Shown here: positions 18,331-27,381 of the stretch, piece by piece
Numbering within the stretch: the stretch's first letter is position 1
Layout of the letters: each line of letters begins with the position of its first letter
Assembly (NCBI GenBank): GCA_036563805.1
Contig: DATCLS010000024.1
Coordinates: 1-62,500 of the forward strand
Length of the DNA: 62,500 nt
Origin: DATCLS01 sp036563805
GTDB taxonomy: Bacteria > Actinomycetota > Acidimicrobiia > Acidimicrobiales > VFJN01
Direction of reading: 5' to 3'
Position numbers and translations under genes: made by a program
The notes under the pieces: generated by a model
The model's input: only the letters and a program-made list of their open reading frames with translations
Told to the model about the DNA's origin: nothing
Databases searched by the model: none

Positions 18331-19756
18331 CGAGGTAGGCCTCCAGTCCGTGGCGCCCGCCCTCGCGGCCGAAGCCCGACTGCTTGTAGCCGCCGAACGG
18401 GCTGGTGGGGTCGAAGCGGTTGGACGTGTTGGCCCACACCACCCCGGCCCGCAGGCGCTGGGCTGCCCACAGGATGCGGCTGCCCTTGTCGGTCCACACG
18501 CCGGCGGACAGGCCGTAGGGCGTGTTGTTGGCCTTGGCGATCGCCTCGTCGGGCGTCCGGAACGTCAGCACCGACAGCACCGGCCCGAAGATCTCGACCC
18601 GGGCGATGCGGTGGGCCTGCGACACCCCGGTGAACACGGTGGGCGGGAACCAGTAGCCCCGGTCCGGCAGCGGGCAGTCGACCGACCAGCGCTCGGCGCC
18701 CTCCTGCTCGCCGACCTCCGACAGCGTCCGGATGCGCTCGAGCTGCTCGGCGCTGTTGATCGCCCCGATGTCGGTGTTCTTGTCGAGCGGGTCGCCGAGC
18801 CGCAGGGTCTGCAGCCGGCGCTTCAGCCGGTCGAGGACCTCGCCGGCCACCGACTCCTGCACGAGCAGCCGGCTGCCGGCGCAGCACACGTGGCCCTGAT
18901 TGAAGAAGATGCCGTTGACGATGCCCTCGACGGCCTGGTCGAGCGGGGCGTCGTCGAACACGATGTTGGCGGCCTTGCCGCCCAGCTCGAGCGTGAGCTT
19001 CTTGGACGATCCGGCCACCGACCGGGCGATCTGGCGCCCCACCTCGGTCGAGCCGGTGAACGCCACCTTGTCGAGGCCGGGGTGCTCGACCAGCGTCCGC
19101 CCCGTGTCACCCGCCCCGGTGACGATGTTGACGACCCCCGGCGGGAGCTCGGCCTGCTGGCAGATCTCGGCGAAGGCCAAGGCGGTCAGCGGCGTCGTCT
19201 CGGCGGGCTTGAGCACGACCGTGTTGCCGGTGGCCAAAGCCGGGGCGACCTTCCAGGCCAGCATCAGCAGCGGGAAGTTCCAGGGGATGACCTGCCCGGC
19301 CACGCCCAGCGGCCGGGGCGCCGGGCCGAAGCCGGCGTAGGCCAGCTTGTCGGCCCACCCGGCGTAGTAGAAGAAGTGGGCGGCGGCGAGCGGCAGGTCG
19401 ACGTCGCGGCTCTCGCGGATGGGCTTGCCGTTGTCGATCGACTCGAGCACCGCCAGCTCGCGGGCCCGCTCCTGGATCAGGCGGGCCAGCCGGTACAGGT
19501 ACTTGCCCCGCTCCCGCCCCGGCAGCCGCGACCACACCTGGGCGTAGGCGGTGCGGGCGGCGTCGACCGCCCGGTCGATGTCGCGGGGCCCGGCCGCCAC
19601 CACCTCGGACAGCACCTCCTCGGTGGCGGGGTTGACGGTCTTGAACGGCGTCCCGTCGACGGGGTCGACCATCTCGCCGCCGATGAACAGGCCGTAGGAC
19701 GGGGCGATGTCCACGATCGAACGGGACTCGGGCGCGGGGGCGTACTCGAACGGCAT
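18323..19756 (-). CDS. NAD(P)-dependent aldehyde dehydrogenase
   Basis: Complete 477-residue ALDH. VIPWNFPLLMLAWKVAPAL (nucleotide entry), LKPAETTPL, FTGSTEVGR, catalytic Glu in LELGGK and catalytic Cys in GHVCCAG are present, followed by EIFGPVLSV and the C-terminal PFGGYKQSGFGREGG. Seven bases downstream of deoC in the same unit. DeoC releases acetaldehyde from deoxyribose-5-phosphate, so oxidation of that acetaldehyde to acetate is a sensible role (inference from context). Confidence 0.92.
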   Translation of the reverse strand: MPFEYAPAPESRSIVDIAPSYGLFIGGEMVDPVDGTPFKTVNPATEEVLSEVVAAGPRDIDRAVDAARTAYAQVWSRLPGRERGKYLYRLARLIQERARELAVLESIDNGKPIRESRDVDLPLAAAHFFYYAGWADKLAYAGFGPAPRPLGVAGQVIPWNFPLLMLAWKVAPALATGNTVVLKPAETTPLTALAFAEICQQAELPPGVVNIVTGAGDTGRTLVEHPGLDKVAFTGSTEVGRQIARSVAGSSKKLTLELGGKAANIVFDDAPLDQAVEGIVNGIFFNQGHVCCAGSRLLVQESVAGEVLDRLKRRLQTLRLGDPLDKNTDIGAINSAEQLERIRTLSEVGEQEGAERWSVDCPLPDRGYWFPPTVFTGVSQAHRIARVEIFGPVLSVLTFRTPDEAIAKANNTPYGLSAGVWTDKGSRILWAAQRLRAGVVWANTSNRFDPTSPFGGYKQSGFGREGGRHGLEAYLDV

Positions 19757-19763
19757 CGGCGAC

Positions 19764-20711
19764 TCAGTCGATCGTGAACTCGTCGGGGTCGGCGTAGTGG
19801 CCGGTGGCCAGCTTCCGGCGCTGCATGAGCAGGTCGTTGAGCAGGGACGACGCCCCGAACCGGAACCAGTCCGGCGTCAGCCAGTCGTCGCCCACGGTCT
19901 CGTTGACGACGACGAGGTAGCGGATGGCGTCCTTGGCGGAGCGGATGCCACCGGCCACCTTGACGCCCACCTGGCGGCCGCCGGCGGCCCGGAAGTCGCG
20001 CGCCGCCTCGAGCATGACCAGCGCCACGGGCAGCGTGGACGCCGGCGTCACCTTGCCGGTCGACGTCTTGATGAAGTCGGCCCCGCCCAGCATGGCCAGC
20101 CACGACGCCCGGCGGACGTTGTCGTAGGTGGCCAGCTCGCCGGTCTCGAGGATGACCTTCAGGTGGGCGTGGCCGCACGCCTCGCGCACGGCGGCCACCT
20201 CGTCGTGGACGTCGAGGTAGCGGCCGGCCAGGAACGCCCCCCGGTCGATCACCATGTCGATCTCGTCGGCCCCGGCCGCCACCGCGTCGCGGACCTCGGC
20301 CAGCTTGACCTCCCGGGGCGCCCGGCCCGACGGGAAGGCGGTGGCCACCGCGGCCACCCGCACGCCCGAGCCCCGCAGAGCCTCGACCGCCACCGGCACC
20401 AGGTCGCCGTACACGCAGACGGCCGCCACCGCCGGGCAGGACGGGTCCATGGGATCGGGCCGGCGGGCCTTGGCGCACAGGGCCCGCACCTTGCCCGGCG
20501 TGTCCTGCCCCTCCAGCGTCGTGAGGTCGACCATCCGGACCGCCAGGTCGAGCGCGAACGCCTTGGCGGTCGTCTTGATCGACCGGGTGGCCAGCGCCGC
20601 GGCCCGGGCCTCGGCCCCCACCTGGTCGACCGGCGGGAGCCCGCGCAGGAACCGCCGGAGCGTGTCGGCCGACGCCGTCACGTCGGCCAGCGGCGGTGCG
20701 GTCAGTGCCAC
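19764..20711 (-). CDS. deoC: deoxyribose-phosphate aldolase
   Basis: Cleaves 2-deoxyribose-5-phosphate to glyceraldehyde-3-phosphate and acetaldehyde, last step of deoxynucleoside breakdown. 315 residues, longer than the compact E. coli enzyme, as in the actinobacterial/animal-type group. The Schiff-base lysine lies in DFIKTSTGK, the relay lysine in VGVKVAGGIR; DEIDMVIDRGAFL is also typical. First gene of the deoC-ALDH-ALDH unit. Functional link with deoA, cdd, add and the nucleoside importer downstream. Confidence 0.94.
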   Translation of the reverse strand: MALTAPPLADVTASADTLRRFLRGLPPVDQVGAEARAAALATRSIKTTAKAFALDLAVRMVDLTTLEGQDTPGKVRALCAKARRPDPMDPSCPAVAAVCVYGDLVPVAVEALRGSGVRVAAVATAFPSGRAPREVKLAEVRDAVAAGADEIDMVIDRGAFLAGRYLDVHDEVAAVREACGHAHLKVILETGELATYDNVRRASWLAMLGGADFIKTSTGKVTPASTLPVALVMLEAARDFRAAGGRQVGVKVAGGIRSAKDAIRYLVVVNETVGDDWLTPDWFRFGASSLLNDLLMQRRKLATGHYADPDEFTID

Positions 20712-20779
20712 GCGGCCAGGCTACTGCCGCCCCGGCGCACCGGCCCCCGGACCCGCCGGAGCCGGCGCGAGGATGGGGC

Positions 20780-21643
20780 ATGGGGAGATCGGGTGAGGGA
20801 CGCGGGGCCCGGCGGCGCATCGTGGCGGTGCTCGTTGCCGTCGTGGCGCTGGCCGGGTGCGGCGGCGACGATGGTGGCGGCGACCGCGCCGCCGACGACC
20901 GCGCCGCCGGCGACGGGTCGGTCGTGGCCGACGAGGAGCTGCGGCGCGAGCTGCTCGCGATGCAGGCCGACGACCAGGCCGAGCGGACCGGCGAGGCGCC
21001 CGGCGAGTGGAACGACCGCGAGCGCACGGCGCGGCTGGCCGAGATCCTCGACGAGCACGGCTGGCCCGGCCACGACCTGGTCGGCGAGGACGGCGCGTCG
21101 GCCGCCTGAGTGATCGCGCTCCACGCCAACCAGGACGTGGACGTCCAGGAGCGGGCGCTGGCGCTCGTGCGCGCCGCCGTCGCGGCCGGCCAGGCCAGCC
21201 GGACCGAGCTGGCGTACCTGGAGGACCGCGTGGCCCTCAACCGGGGCCGGCCCCAGCGCTACGGCACCCAGATCGGCTGCGTGGACGGCCGGGCCGAGCC
21301 CGCCGAGCTGGAGGACCCCGAGGGCGTGGACGAGCGCCGGGCCGCGGTCGGCCTGTCGCCCCTGGACGACACCGAGCTGGCGGTCAGCGCCGCCGGCGCC
21401 CCGACCTCGGCCCCGCCCCCGACGTCCACCAGCCAGGGGCGGCCGTCGCCGTCGCGAGCGCCTGGACGGGTGCGGGCCGGCGGTGAAGGTCGGGTCGCCG
21501 CGGGACCGGTGACCGTCGGCCGCCCGCTGGAGCCCGAACGGGGTCGGCCGCCGGGGGCCGGCACGCCCGGATGGCCCCAGCCCGGCGGTCAGGGGTCGAG
21601 GTCGGCAGCGGACCGGGCGGCGGCGTGGGCCATGGCCGCGTAG
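20780..21643 (+). pseudogene. DUF6624-like lipoprotein interrupted by an in-frame TGA
   Basis: The first part from ATG 20780 has a signal peptide with lipobox (VVALAGCG) and an acidic linker, then the domain: LRRELLAMQADDQAER, WNDRERTARLAEILDEHGWPG, LVGEDGASAA and a TGA at 21107-21109. The same frame continues VIALHANQDVDVQERAL, ASRTELAYLEDRV and QRYGTQ, which completes a DUF6624-type domain. The family normally has Trp at the TGA position, so a TGG to TGA change is the simplest reading. After about 21370 the frame becomes low-complexity and runs into the opposing SGNH gene, so the true end may be near there. Broken gene or recent nonsense mutation. Confidence 0.75.
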
Positions 21644-22338
21644 GCCTCCTGGCCGGCGGGGGAGTGGTGGATGCCGTCGAACGCCAGCCACTCGGGCCGG
21701 TCCCGGCTGCGCGCGTCCCAGTCGACCACGGCCAGCCGCGGGTACCGCTGTGGGTCGGCGTCGGCCCGACGCAGCCAGTCGTTGAACGCCCGCGCCCGGT
21801 CGGTCCACTCGGGGCCCTGGTCGGGCGGTCGCCCGGTGGTGTTGACGGTGGCCATGACCACCCGGGCGGCGCCGGCGTCGCTGGCGGCGTCGATGGCGGC
21901 GCGGGCGTCGGCCTCGACCTCGGCCGGCGAGTCGGTCGACACGTCGTTGGTCCCGAGCAGGATGAGCACGGTCGAGCCCGGCGGGACGTTCGGGTACCCC
22001 CGCACCCAGCTCGGCGTGTCCAGCTCGGTGCCGCCGAAGGCGTTGACGGACAGCCGCAGGTCGGGGTCGGCTCGGAACCGCTCGCGGATGGCCGGCCCGG
22101 CGCGCTCGCTGAAGCTGTCGCCGAACAGGACGACCAGGTGGTCGCCCTCGTCGTCGGGGGCGGGCGGGGCGAGGCCCGGCCCGGGGTCGGGGACCGCCAC
22201 CGGCCCTGCGGACTCGCCGCTGTGGGCGGCGACGGCTGCCGCGCCCAGCACCACGGCGACCGCGGCCAGCAGGAGCGCGGGCAGGCCGAGCGTCCGCCCG
22301 TCGCCGGACCGTGCGCGTCCGTTGCCCACCGAGCCCAC
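21589..22338 (-). CDS. membrane-anchored SGNH/GDSL hydrolase
   Basis: 249 residues. An N-terminal hydrophobic segment near residues 18-40 (LPALLLAAVAVVLGAAAVAA) is a signal anchor. The catalytic blocks are Ser in VVLFGDSFSE near residue 73, Gly in NAFGGTEL, Asn in LLGTNDVST and the Asp/His pair in AFDGIHHSPAGQ. These define an SGNH-type esterase/acyltransferase fold acting outside the cytoplasm. Natural substrate unknown (lipid, peptidoglycan or polysaccharide acyl groups are possible). It stands alone, divergent from the following response regulator. Confidence 0.85.
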   Translation of the reverse strand: MGSVGNGRARSGDGRTLGLPALLLAAVAVVLGAAAVAAHSGESAGPVAVPDPGPGLAPPAPDDEGDHLVVLFGDSFSERAGPAIRERFRADPDLRLSVNAFGGTELDTPSWVRGYPNVPPGSTVLILLGTNDVSTDSPAEVEADARAAIDAASDAGAARVVMATVNTTGRPPDQGPEWTDRARAFNDWLRRADADPQRYPRLAVVDWDARSRDRPEWLAFDGIHHSPAGQEAYAAMAHAAARSAADLDP

Positions 22339-22415
22339 CGTCGGGTGTGTACAGATCGGCGCATAAGCGGGGCGTTAGGAGCGGGGCCGCCGGGCGGCGT
22401 AGGTTGGCTCGGCGC

Positions 22416-23072
22416 GTGCGGGTCTTGGTGGTCGAGGACGACGAGCAGCTGGCGGACGTGATCGTCCGGAGCCTGCGGCGGGACGCGTTCGCGGTCGACG
22501 CCGCCGCCGACGGCGCGGTCGCCCTGGAGAAGGCCCGGACGACCGACTACGACGTGATCGTCCTCGACCGTGACCTGCCCGGGGTCCACGGGGACGTCGT
22601 GTGCCGGCAGCTCGTGGCCGACCGGCTGCCGGCCCGGATCATCATGCTCACGGCCGCGGCCGCGGTGGAGGACCGCGTCGAGGGCCTGCTGCTGGGCGCC
22701 GACGACTACCTGACCAAGCCGTTCGCCATGGCCGAGCTGACGGCCCGGCTGCGGGCGCTGAGCCGCCGCACCGAGCGGCCCCGGCCGCCGCGGCTGACCT
22801 GGAGGGACGTGTGGCTCGACACGGCCAGCCGGACCGCCGGCCGGTGCGACCGGCCGCTGCATCTGACCAACCGGGAGTTCGCCGTGCTGGAGGAGCTGAT
22901 GCTCGAGCCCGGACGGGTGGTCAGCGCCGAGGAGCTCATGGAACGGGTCTGGGACGACCGGCTCGACCCGTTCAGCAACGCGGTGCGGGTCACGATCCTG
23001 ACCCTGCGCCGCAAGCTCGGCGACCCGCCGGTGATCAGCACCGTCGTGGGTCAGGGCTACCGATTGGGGTGA
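22416..23072 (+). CDS. OmpR/PhoB-family response regulator
   Basis: 218 residues: receiver domain with acidic pocket Glu7/Asp8/Asp9, phosphoacceptor Asp51 in VLDRDLPG, and Lys in YLTKPF; then a winged-helix DNA-binding domain (LTNREFAVLEELM, RVTILTLRRKLG). GTG at 22416 is chosen because the receiver strand VRVLVVEDD begins there. It ends four bases before the kinase gene, so the pair forms one two-component system. Confidence 0.92.
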   Translation: MRVLVVEDDEQLADVIVRSLRRDAFAVDAAADGAVALEKARTTDYDVIVLDRDLPGVHGDVVCRQLVADRLPARIIMLTAAAAVEDRVEGLLLGADDYLTKPFAMAELTARLRALSRRTERPRPPRLTWRDVWLDTASRTAGRCDRPLHLTNREFAVLEELMLEPGRVVSAEELMERVWDDRLDPFSNAVRVTILTLRRKLGDPPVISTVVGQGYRLG

Positions 23073-23076
23073 TCGC

Positions 23077-24348
23077 ATGAGGATCCGGACGCGGATCGCC
23101 CTGCTCCTCGCCGCCAGCTTCCTCCTCGCCGGAGCGGTGGTGCTGGGCGTGGGGGCGGTCACGTACCAAGAGGCCGTCTACGAGAGCCCGGCCCAGCAGA
23201 CCGACCGGCTGCTCGACCGCCTGGGCGTGACGCGCGAGCAGGCGCTGGCCTACATCCGGGCCTTCCCCGAGGTGGTCGTGCCCACCGGCGACGAGGAGGC
23301 CGGCGACGAGGGGCCGAGTGGGGACGCCGAGGGCGCGGAGGCGGAAGGCGAGGAGCCGGGCGGCGACGCCGGGGCCGGCGGGGACGCGGGGACGGGCGGG
23401 GACGACACCGCCGGCGGGGAGCCGGCCGGCCGCCGGGCCATCAACGCCGCCTTCCAGGACGTCCAGCAGGACGCCCAGGCCGACGCCATCGCCCGGTCGC
23501 GCCTGTGGAGCGCCGGGGCGCTGGCCGTGATGGTCGTGGCCGCCGCCCTGGCCGGCTGGCTGATCGCCGGGCGGGCGGTGGCGCCGCTGCGGACCATCAC
23601 GGCCCGGGCCCGGGCCGCCTCGGGGGCCGACCTGAGCGGCCGCGTCGCCCTCGACGGCCCGCGCGACGAGATCCGCGAGCTGGGCGACACGTTCGACGCC
23701 ATGCTCGACCGGCTGGAGCGGGCCTTCGTGGCCCAGCGGCGCTTTTCGTCCCAGGTGTCGCACGAGGTGCGGACGCCGCTGGCCATCATCGCCAGCGAGA
23801 CCGACCTGCTGCTCCGGGACGCCGAGCCGGGCTCGGAGGAGCAACGGGGCCTGACCCGCGTCCGGGAGGCGGCCGACCGGGCCGAGCGCATCGTCGGCGC
23901 CCTGCTGGTGCTGGCCCGCAGCGGCAGCGGCGACGTCCAGGCCACCGACCTGCGGCTCGACCACCTGGCCGGCGACGTACTGGGCGACATCGTCAACGGG
24001 CCGGACTGGCGCCGGGTGCGCGTCGACGCCGACCTCGACCCCGCCCCGGTGCGGGGCGACCGGGCCCTGCTGGAGCGCCTGCTGGCCAACGTGCTGGCCA
24101 ACGCCGCCCGCCACAACCGCCCCGACGGCTGGGTCACCGTGCGGACCTGCCGGGACGGCGCCTGGTCGGTGCTCGAGGTCGAGAACTCGGTGCCGGACGG
24201 GCGGCCCGACCCGGCCCCGGCCGACGGCCACGGCGTCGGGCTCACCGTCGTCGACTCGGTCGTCACCGCCCACGGCGGCGACCTGGCGTGGGACCTGGAC
24301 GAGCCGGGCCAGGTGACGCTGACGGTCCGCCTGCCCGCCCCGGCCTGA
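23077..24348 (+). CDS. sensor histidine kinase with acidic extracytoplasmic domain
   Basis: 423 residues: membrane segment near 8-28, an extracytoplasmic stretch of about 120 residues dominated by Glu, Asp and Gly (EEAGDEG, GGDAGTGGDD), second membrane segment near 147-167, HAMP region starting with GRAVAPLRTI, H-box His229 in SHEVRTPLA, N-box NVLANAARHN and a degenerate G-box GHGVGLTVV. Partner of the response regulator just upstream. Signal is unknown; the acidic low-complexity loop might bind cations. Confidence 0.92.
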   Translation: MRIRTRIALLLAASFLLAGAVVLGVGAVTYQEAVYESPAQQTDRLLDRLGVTREQALAYIRAFPEVVVPTGDEEAGDEGPSGDAEGAEAEGEEPGGDAGAGGDAGTGGDDTAGGEPAGRRAINAAFQDVQQDAQADAIARSRLWSAGALAVMVVAAALAGWLIAGRAVAPLRTITARARAASGADLSGRVALDGPRDEIRELGDTFDAMLDRLERAFVAQRRFSSQVSHEVRTPLAIIASETDLLLRDAEPGSEEQRGLTRVREAADRAERIVGALLVLARSGSGDVQATDLRLDHLAGDVLGDIVNGPDWRRVRVDADLDPAPVRGDRALLERLLANVLANAARHNRPDGWVTVRTCRDGAWSVLEVENSVPDGRPDPAPADGHGVGLTVVDSVVTAHGGDLAWDLDEPGQVTLTVRLPAPA

Positions 24349-24384
24349 CCGACGGCGGCCTGGGGGTCCTGCCCCCTGGTCGGC

Positions 24385-24441
24385 TGCGGGCGTGTGGTGC
24401 TCTGCGCCGGACCTGTCGCTTGCGGGCGTGTGGTGCGCTGC
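24385..24441 (+). repeat. short direct repeat downstream of kinase gene
   Basis: TGCGGGCGTGTGGTGCTCTGC at 24385-24405 recurs with one change at 24421-24441, within the 131-base gap between two converging genes. Purpose unknown; a small 5-bp hairpin (24362-24376) lies just before it. Confidence 0.6.
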
Positions 24442-24479
24442 CCCGCCTGGTCGGCGAGCGGCGCGACTGACGCGCCCGG

Positions 24480-25559
24480 CTAGAGGGCCTCGGCCCGCAG
24501 GGCGGCGTAGCCGGGCTTGATCTGGCTGCCGATGATGCGGAGCCGCTCGTCGAACGGCCAGAACGCCGACTTCATGGCGTTCAGCGTGAACCACTCGAGC
24601 TCGTCCCACCCGTAGTCGAACGCCTCGGCCACGTTGGCCAGCTCGTCGGACAGCGTGATGTTCGACATGAGCCGGTTGTCGGTGTTGACCGTGACCCGGA
24701 AGCGCAGGCGGGTGAGCAGCCCGATCGGGTGCTCGGCGATCGACGGCGCCACACCGGTGTGCACGTTGGAGGTCGGGCACATCTCGAGCGGCACCCGTCG
24801 GTCGCGGACGAAGGCGGCCAGCCGGCCAAGCTTGGCCCGGCCGTGCTCGTCGACCGTGATGTCGTCGACGATACGGACCCCGTGGCCCAGCCGCTCGCCG
24901 CCGCACAGCTGGACGGCCTCCCAGATCGAGGGCAGCCCGAACGCCTCGCCGGCGTGGATCGTGATGTGGTGGTTGGCCTTCGCGATCTCCTGGAAGGCGG
25001 CCAGGTGCCGGGTCGGCGGGTTGCCGGCCTCGCTGCCGGCGATGTCGAAGCCGACCACACCGTCGTCGCGGTGGCGCAGCGCCAGCTCGGCGATCTCGGT
25101 CGAGTTGGCGCTGTGGCGCATGGCGGTGACGAGCGTGCCGATCGTGATCCGCCGCCCGGCGGAGCCGAGGCGGAAGCCCTCGAGCACGGCCTCGACCACC
25201 TCGTCGAGCGACAGCCCGGCCTCGAGGTGGAGCTCGGGCGCGAACCGCACCTCGGCGTAGACGATGTTGTCGTCGTCGAGGTCCTCGGCGCACTCGGCCG
25301 CCACCCGCGTGAGGGCGTCCTTGGTCTGCATGACGCCGACCGTGTGGGCGAACGTCTCGAGGTAGAGGTCGAGGTTGTGCCGGTAGGCGCCCGCGTGGAA
25401 CCAGCGCGCCAGGTCGTCGGGGTCGGTGGTGGGGAGCGTGTGGCCGACCTCGCGAGCCAGCTCGATCACCGTCTGGGGCCGCAGGCCCCCGTCGAGGTGG
25501 TCGTGGAGGAGGACCTTGGGGGCCCGTCGGATCTGTTCCCGGGTTGGACGAGCGACCAT
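24480..25559 (-). CDS. add: adenosine deaminase
   Basis: Zinc hydrolase turning (deoxy)adenosine to (deoxy)inosine. 359 residues with the metal motif LLHDHLDGG near residues 17-25, catalytic HAGEAFG, GHGVRI and the late VNTDNRLMS segment. Last gene of the minus-strand nucleoside uptake and breakdown unit, 87 bases after deoA. Its product would feed the purine nucleoside phosphorylase encoded at 32.9 kb. Confidence 0.94.
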   Translation of the reverse strand: MVARPTREQIRRAPKVLLHDHLDGGLRPQTVIELAREVGHTLPTTDPDDLARWFHAGAYRHNLDLYLETFAHTVGVMQTKDALTRVAAECAEDLDDDNIVYAEVRFAPELHLEAGLSLDEVVEAVLEGFRLGSAGRRITIGTLVTAMRHSANSTEIAELALRHRDDGVVGFDIAGSEAGNPPTRHLAAFQEIAKANHHITIHAGEAFGLPSIWEAVQLCGGERLGHGVRIVDDITVDEHGRAKLGRLAAFVRDRRVPLEMCPTSNVHTGVAPSIAEHPIGLLTRLRFRVTVNTDNRLMSNITLSDELANVAEAFDYGWDELEWFTLNAMKSAFWPFDERLRIIGSQIKPGYAALRAEAL

Positions 25560-25646
25560 ACCGAAGCCTATCGACGCCCCCGGCCCTGAGCGGCGACCTT
25601 CCGCGTGCCGATCACCGACCGATCGGGCAGGTCAGGGGGCGGGCGG

Positions 25647-26957
25647 TCAGGCGATCCGCTCGACGATGAGGGGCCGGGGCTCGGGGGGCTCGGGCCCCAC
25701 CTCGACGGCGCCCCGGAGGGCGGCGAAGGCGCCGCCCAGGCGGTCGGGGCCGTCGGCGTGCAGCTCGATCACCGGTTCGCCGGTCTCGACCCGGTCGCCG
25801 GGCTTGTGGAGGCAGACGGCGCCGGCGGTCGGTGACACCGGGTCCTCCTTGCGGGACCGGCCGGCGCCCAGGCGCCACACCGCCTCGCCCACCTTCCGGG
25901 CGTCGAGCCGCCGCAGGTACCCGGAGGCCGGCGCCCGGACCGGCTGGCGCAGCGGGGCCAGCGGTCGGTCGGCGTCGGGGTCGCCGCCCTGGGCCCGGAT
26001 CATGGCGTCCCAGGTGGCCTTGGCCCGCCCGTCGGCCAGGGCCTTGGTCGGGTCGGCGTCGGCCGCGGCGCCGGGGCCCTCGCCGGCACCCAGGCCCGCC
26101 AGGTCCACCATCTCCCGAGCCAGGGCCAGCGTGACCTCGACCAGGTCGGCGGGGCCGTCGCCCTCGAGCGTGGCCACCGCCTCGTCGACCTCCAGCCCGT
26201 TGCCGACGGCCCGGCCCAGCGGCGTGTCCATGTCGGTGAGCAGCGCCACCGTGCGCACGCCGTGGGCCCGGCCCAGCCCGACCATCGTCTCGGCCAGCCG
26301 CCGGGCGTCGTCGAGGTCGGGCAGGAACGCCCCCGAGCCGACCTTGACGTCGAGGACCAGCGCCTCGGTCCCCTCGGCGATCTTCTTGGCCATGATCGAG
26401 CTGGCGATGAGCGGGATGGCCTCGACCGTGGCGGTCACGTCGCGCAGCGCGTAGAGCTTGCGGTCGGCCGGGCACAGCCGCTCGCTGGCCGCGCAGATCA
26501 CGGCCCCCACCGACTCGAGCTGGGCGACGATCTCGTCGGTCGATAGGGTGGCCCGCCAGCCGGGGATGGCCTCGAGCTTGTCGAGCGTACCGCCCGTGTG
26601 ACCCAGGCCCCGGCCCGACAGCTGGGGCACGGCCGCGCCGCACGCCGCCACCAGCGGCGCCAGCACCAGCGACACCTTGTCGCCCACCCCGCCGGTCGAG
26701 TGCTTGTCGACCGTCGGCTTCCGCAGCGCCGAGAGGTCGAGCCGGTCGCCGGAGGCGATCATCGCCCGGGTCCAGCTGGCCAGCTCGGCGGGCGCCATGT
26801 CGCGCAGCAGGATGGCCATGCACAGGGCGGCGGCCTGCTCGTCGGCGATGGCGCCGTTCGTGTAGCCCTCGACGAAGAACCGGATCTGCTCGTCGCTCAG
26901 CGTGCCGCCGTCGCGCTTGGTGCGGATCACGTCGAGGACGTCGGTCGCCACCTGCAT
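25647..26957 (-). CDS. deoA: thymidine/pyrimidine-nucleoside phosphorylase
   Basis: Splits thymidine, and possibly uridine, to base and (deoxy)ribose-1-phosphate. 436 residues; phosphate-binding KHSTGGVGDKVSL near residues 83-95, SGRGLGHTGGTLDKLEAI near 113-130, VKVGSGAFL and a C-terminal LHKPGDRVETGEPV domain. Six bases separate it from cdd. Ribose-1-phosphates produced here would be converted by the mutase at 36.9 kb and consumed by DeoC. Confidence 0.94.
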   Translation of the reverse strand: MQVATDVLDVIRTKRDGGTLSDEQIRFFVEGYTNGAIADEQAAALCMAILLRDMAPAELASWTRAMIASGDRLDLSALRKPTVDKHSTGGVGDKVSLVLAPLVAACGAAVPQLSGRGLGHTGGTLDKLEAIPGWRATLSTDEIVAQLESVGAVICAASERLCPADRKLYALRDVTATVEAIPLIASSIMAKKIAEGTEALVLDVKVGSGAFLPDLDDARRLAETMVGLGRAHGVRTVALLTDMDTPLGRAVGNGLEVDEAVATLEGDGPADLVEVTLALAREMVDLAGLGAGEGPGAAADADPTKALADGRAKATWDAMIRAQGGDPDADRPLAPLRQPVRAPASGYLRRLDARKVGEAVWRLGAGRSRKEDPVSPTAGAVCLHKPGDRVETGEPVIELHADGPDRLGGAFAALRGAVEVGPEPPEPRPLIVERIA

Positions 26958-26963
26958 CCTCCC

Positions 26964-27371
26964 TCAGGCCAGGTCGCCCGGCCCGAAGGCGCCGGGCAGC
27001 CACTCGTCGATCGGGCGCTCGTTCACCATCAGGTCGGGCCCGCCGGCCTCGGACAGCAGCTGCCGGCACCGCCCGCAGCACGACAGGTCCCGGCCGTCCG
27101 GCCCGCACACGGCCACCGCCACCAGCCGGCCACCGCCGCTGGCGTGGAGCGCCGAGACCAGCCCGCACTCGGCGCACAGCGACAGCCCGTAGGAGGCGTT
27201 CTCGACGTTGCAGCCGACGACGACGCGGCCGTCGTCGACCAGGCCGGCGGCGCCGACCCGGAAGCCGGAGTAGCGGGCGTAGGCCCGGTGGGCGACGTCG
27301 ACGGCGGCCCGGCGGAGCGCGGGCCAGTCCACGACCGGGTCGGCCGGGCCGGTGGGGGCGGCGGGGGTCAT
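26964..27371 (-). CDS. cdd: cytidine deaminase
   Basis: Converts (deoxy)cytidine to (deoxy)uridine. 135 residues, the usual size of the tetrameric form. Zinc ligands and proton shuttle appear as CAEC in LSLCAECGLV and CGRC in SCCGRCRQLL, with the substrate-binding GCNVENASYG. A GTG immediately precedes the chosen ATG at 27371; either could start translation. It lies ten bases from the permease gene and six from deoA, inside the nucleoside operon. Confidence 0.94.
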   Translation of the reverse strand: MTPAAPTGPADPVVDWPALRRAAVDVAHRAYARYSGFRVGAAGLVDDGRVVVGCNVENASYGLSLCAECGLVSALHASGGGRLVAVAVCGPDGRDLSCCGRCRQLLSEAGGPDLMVNERPIDEWLPGAFGPGDLA

Positions 27372-27381
27372 CACCGCGCCC

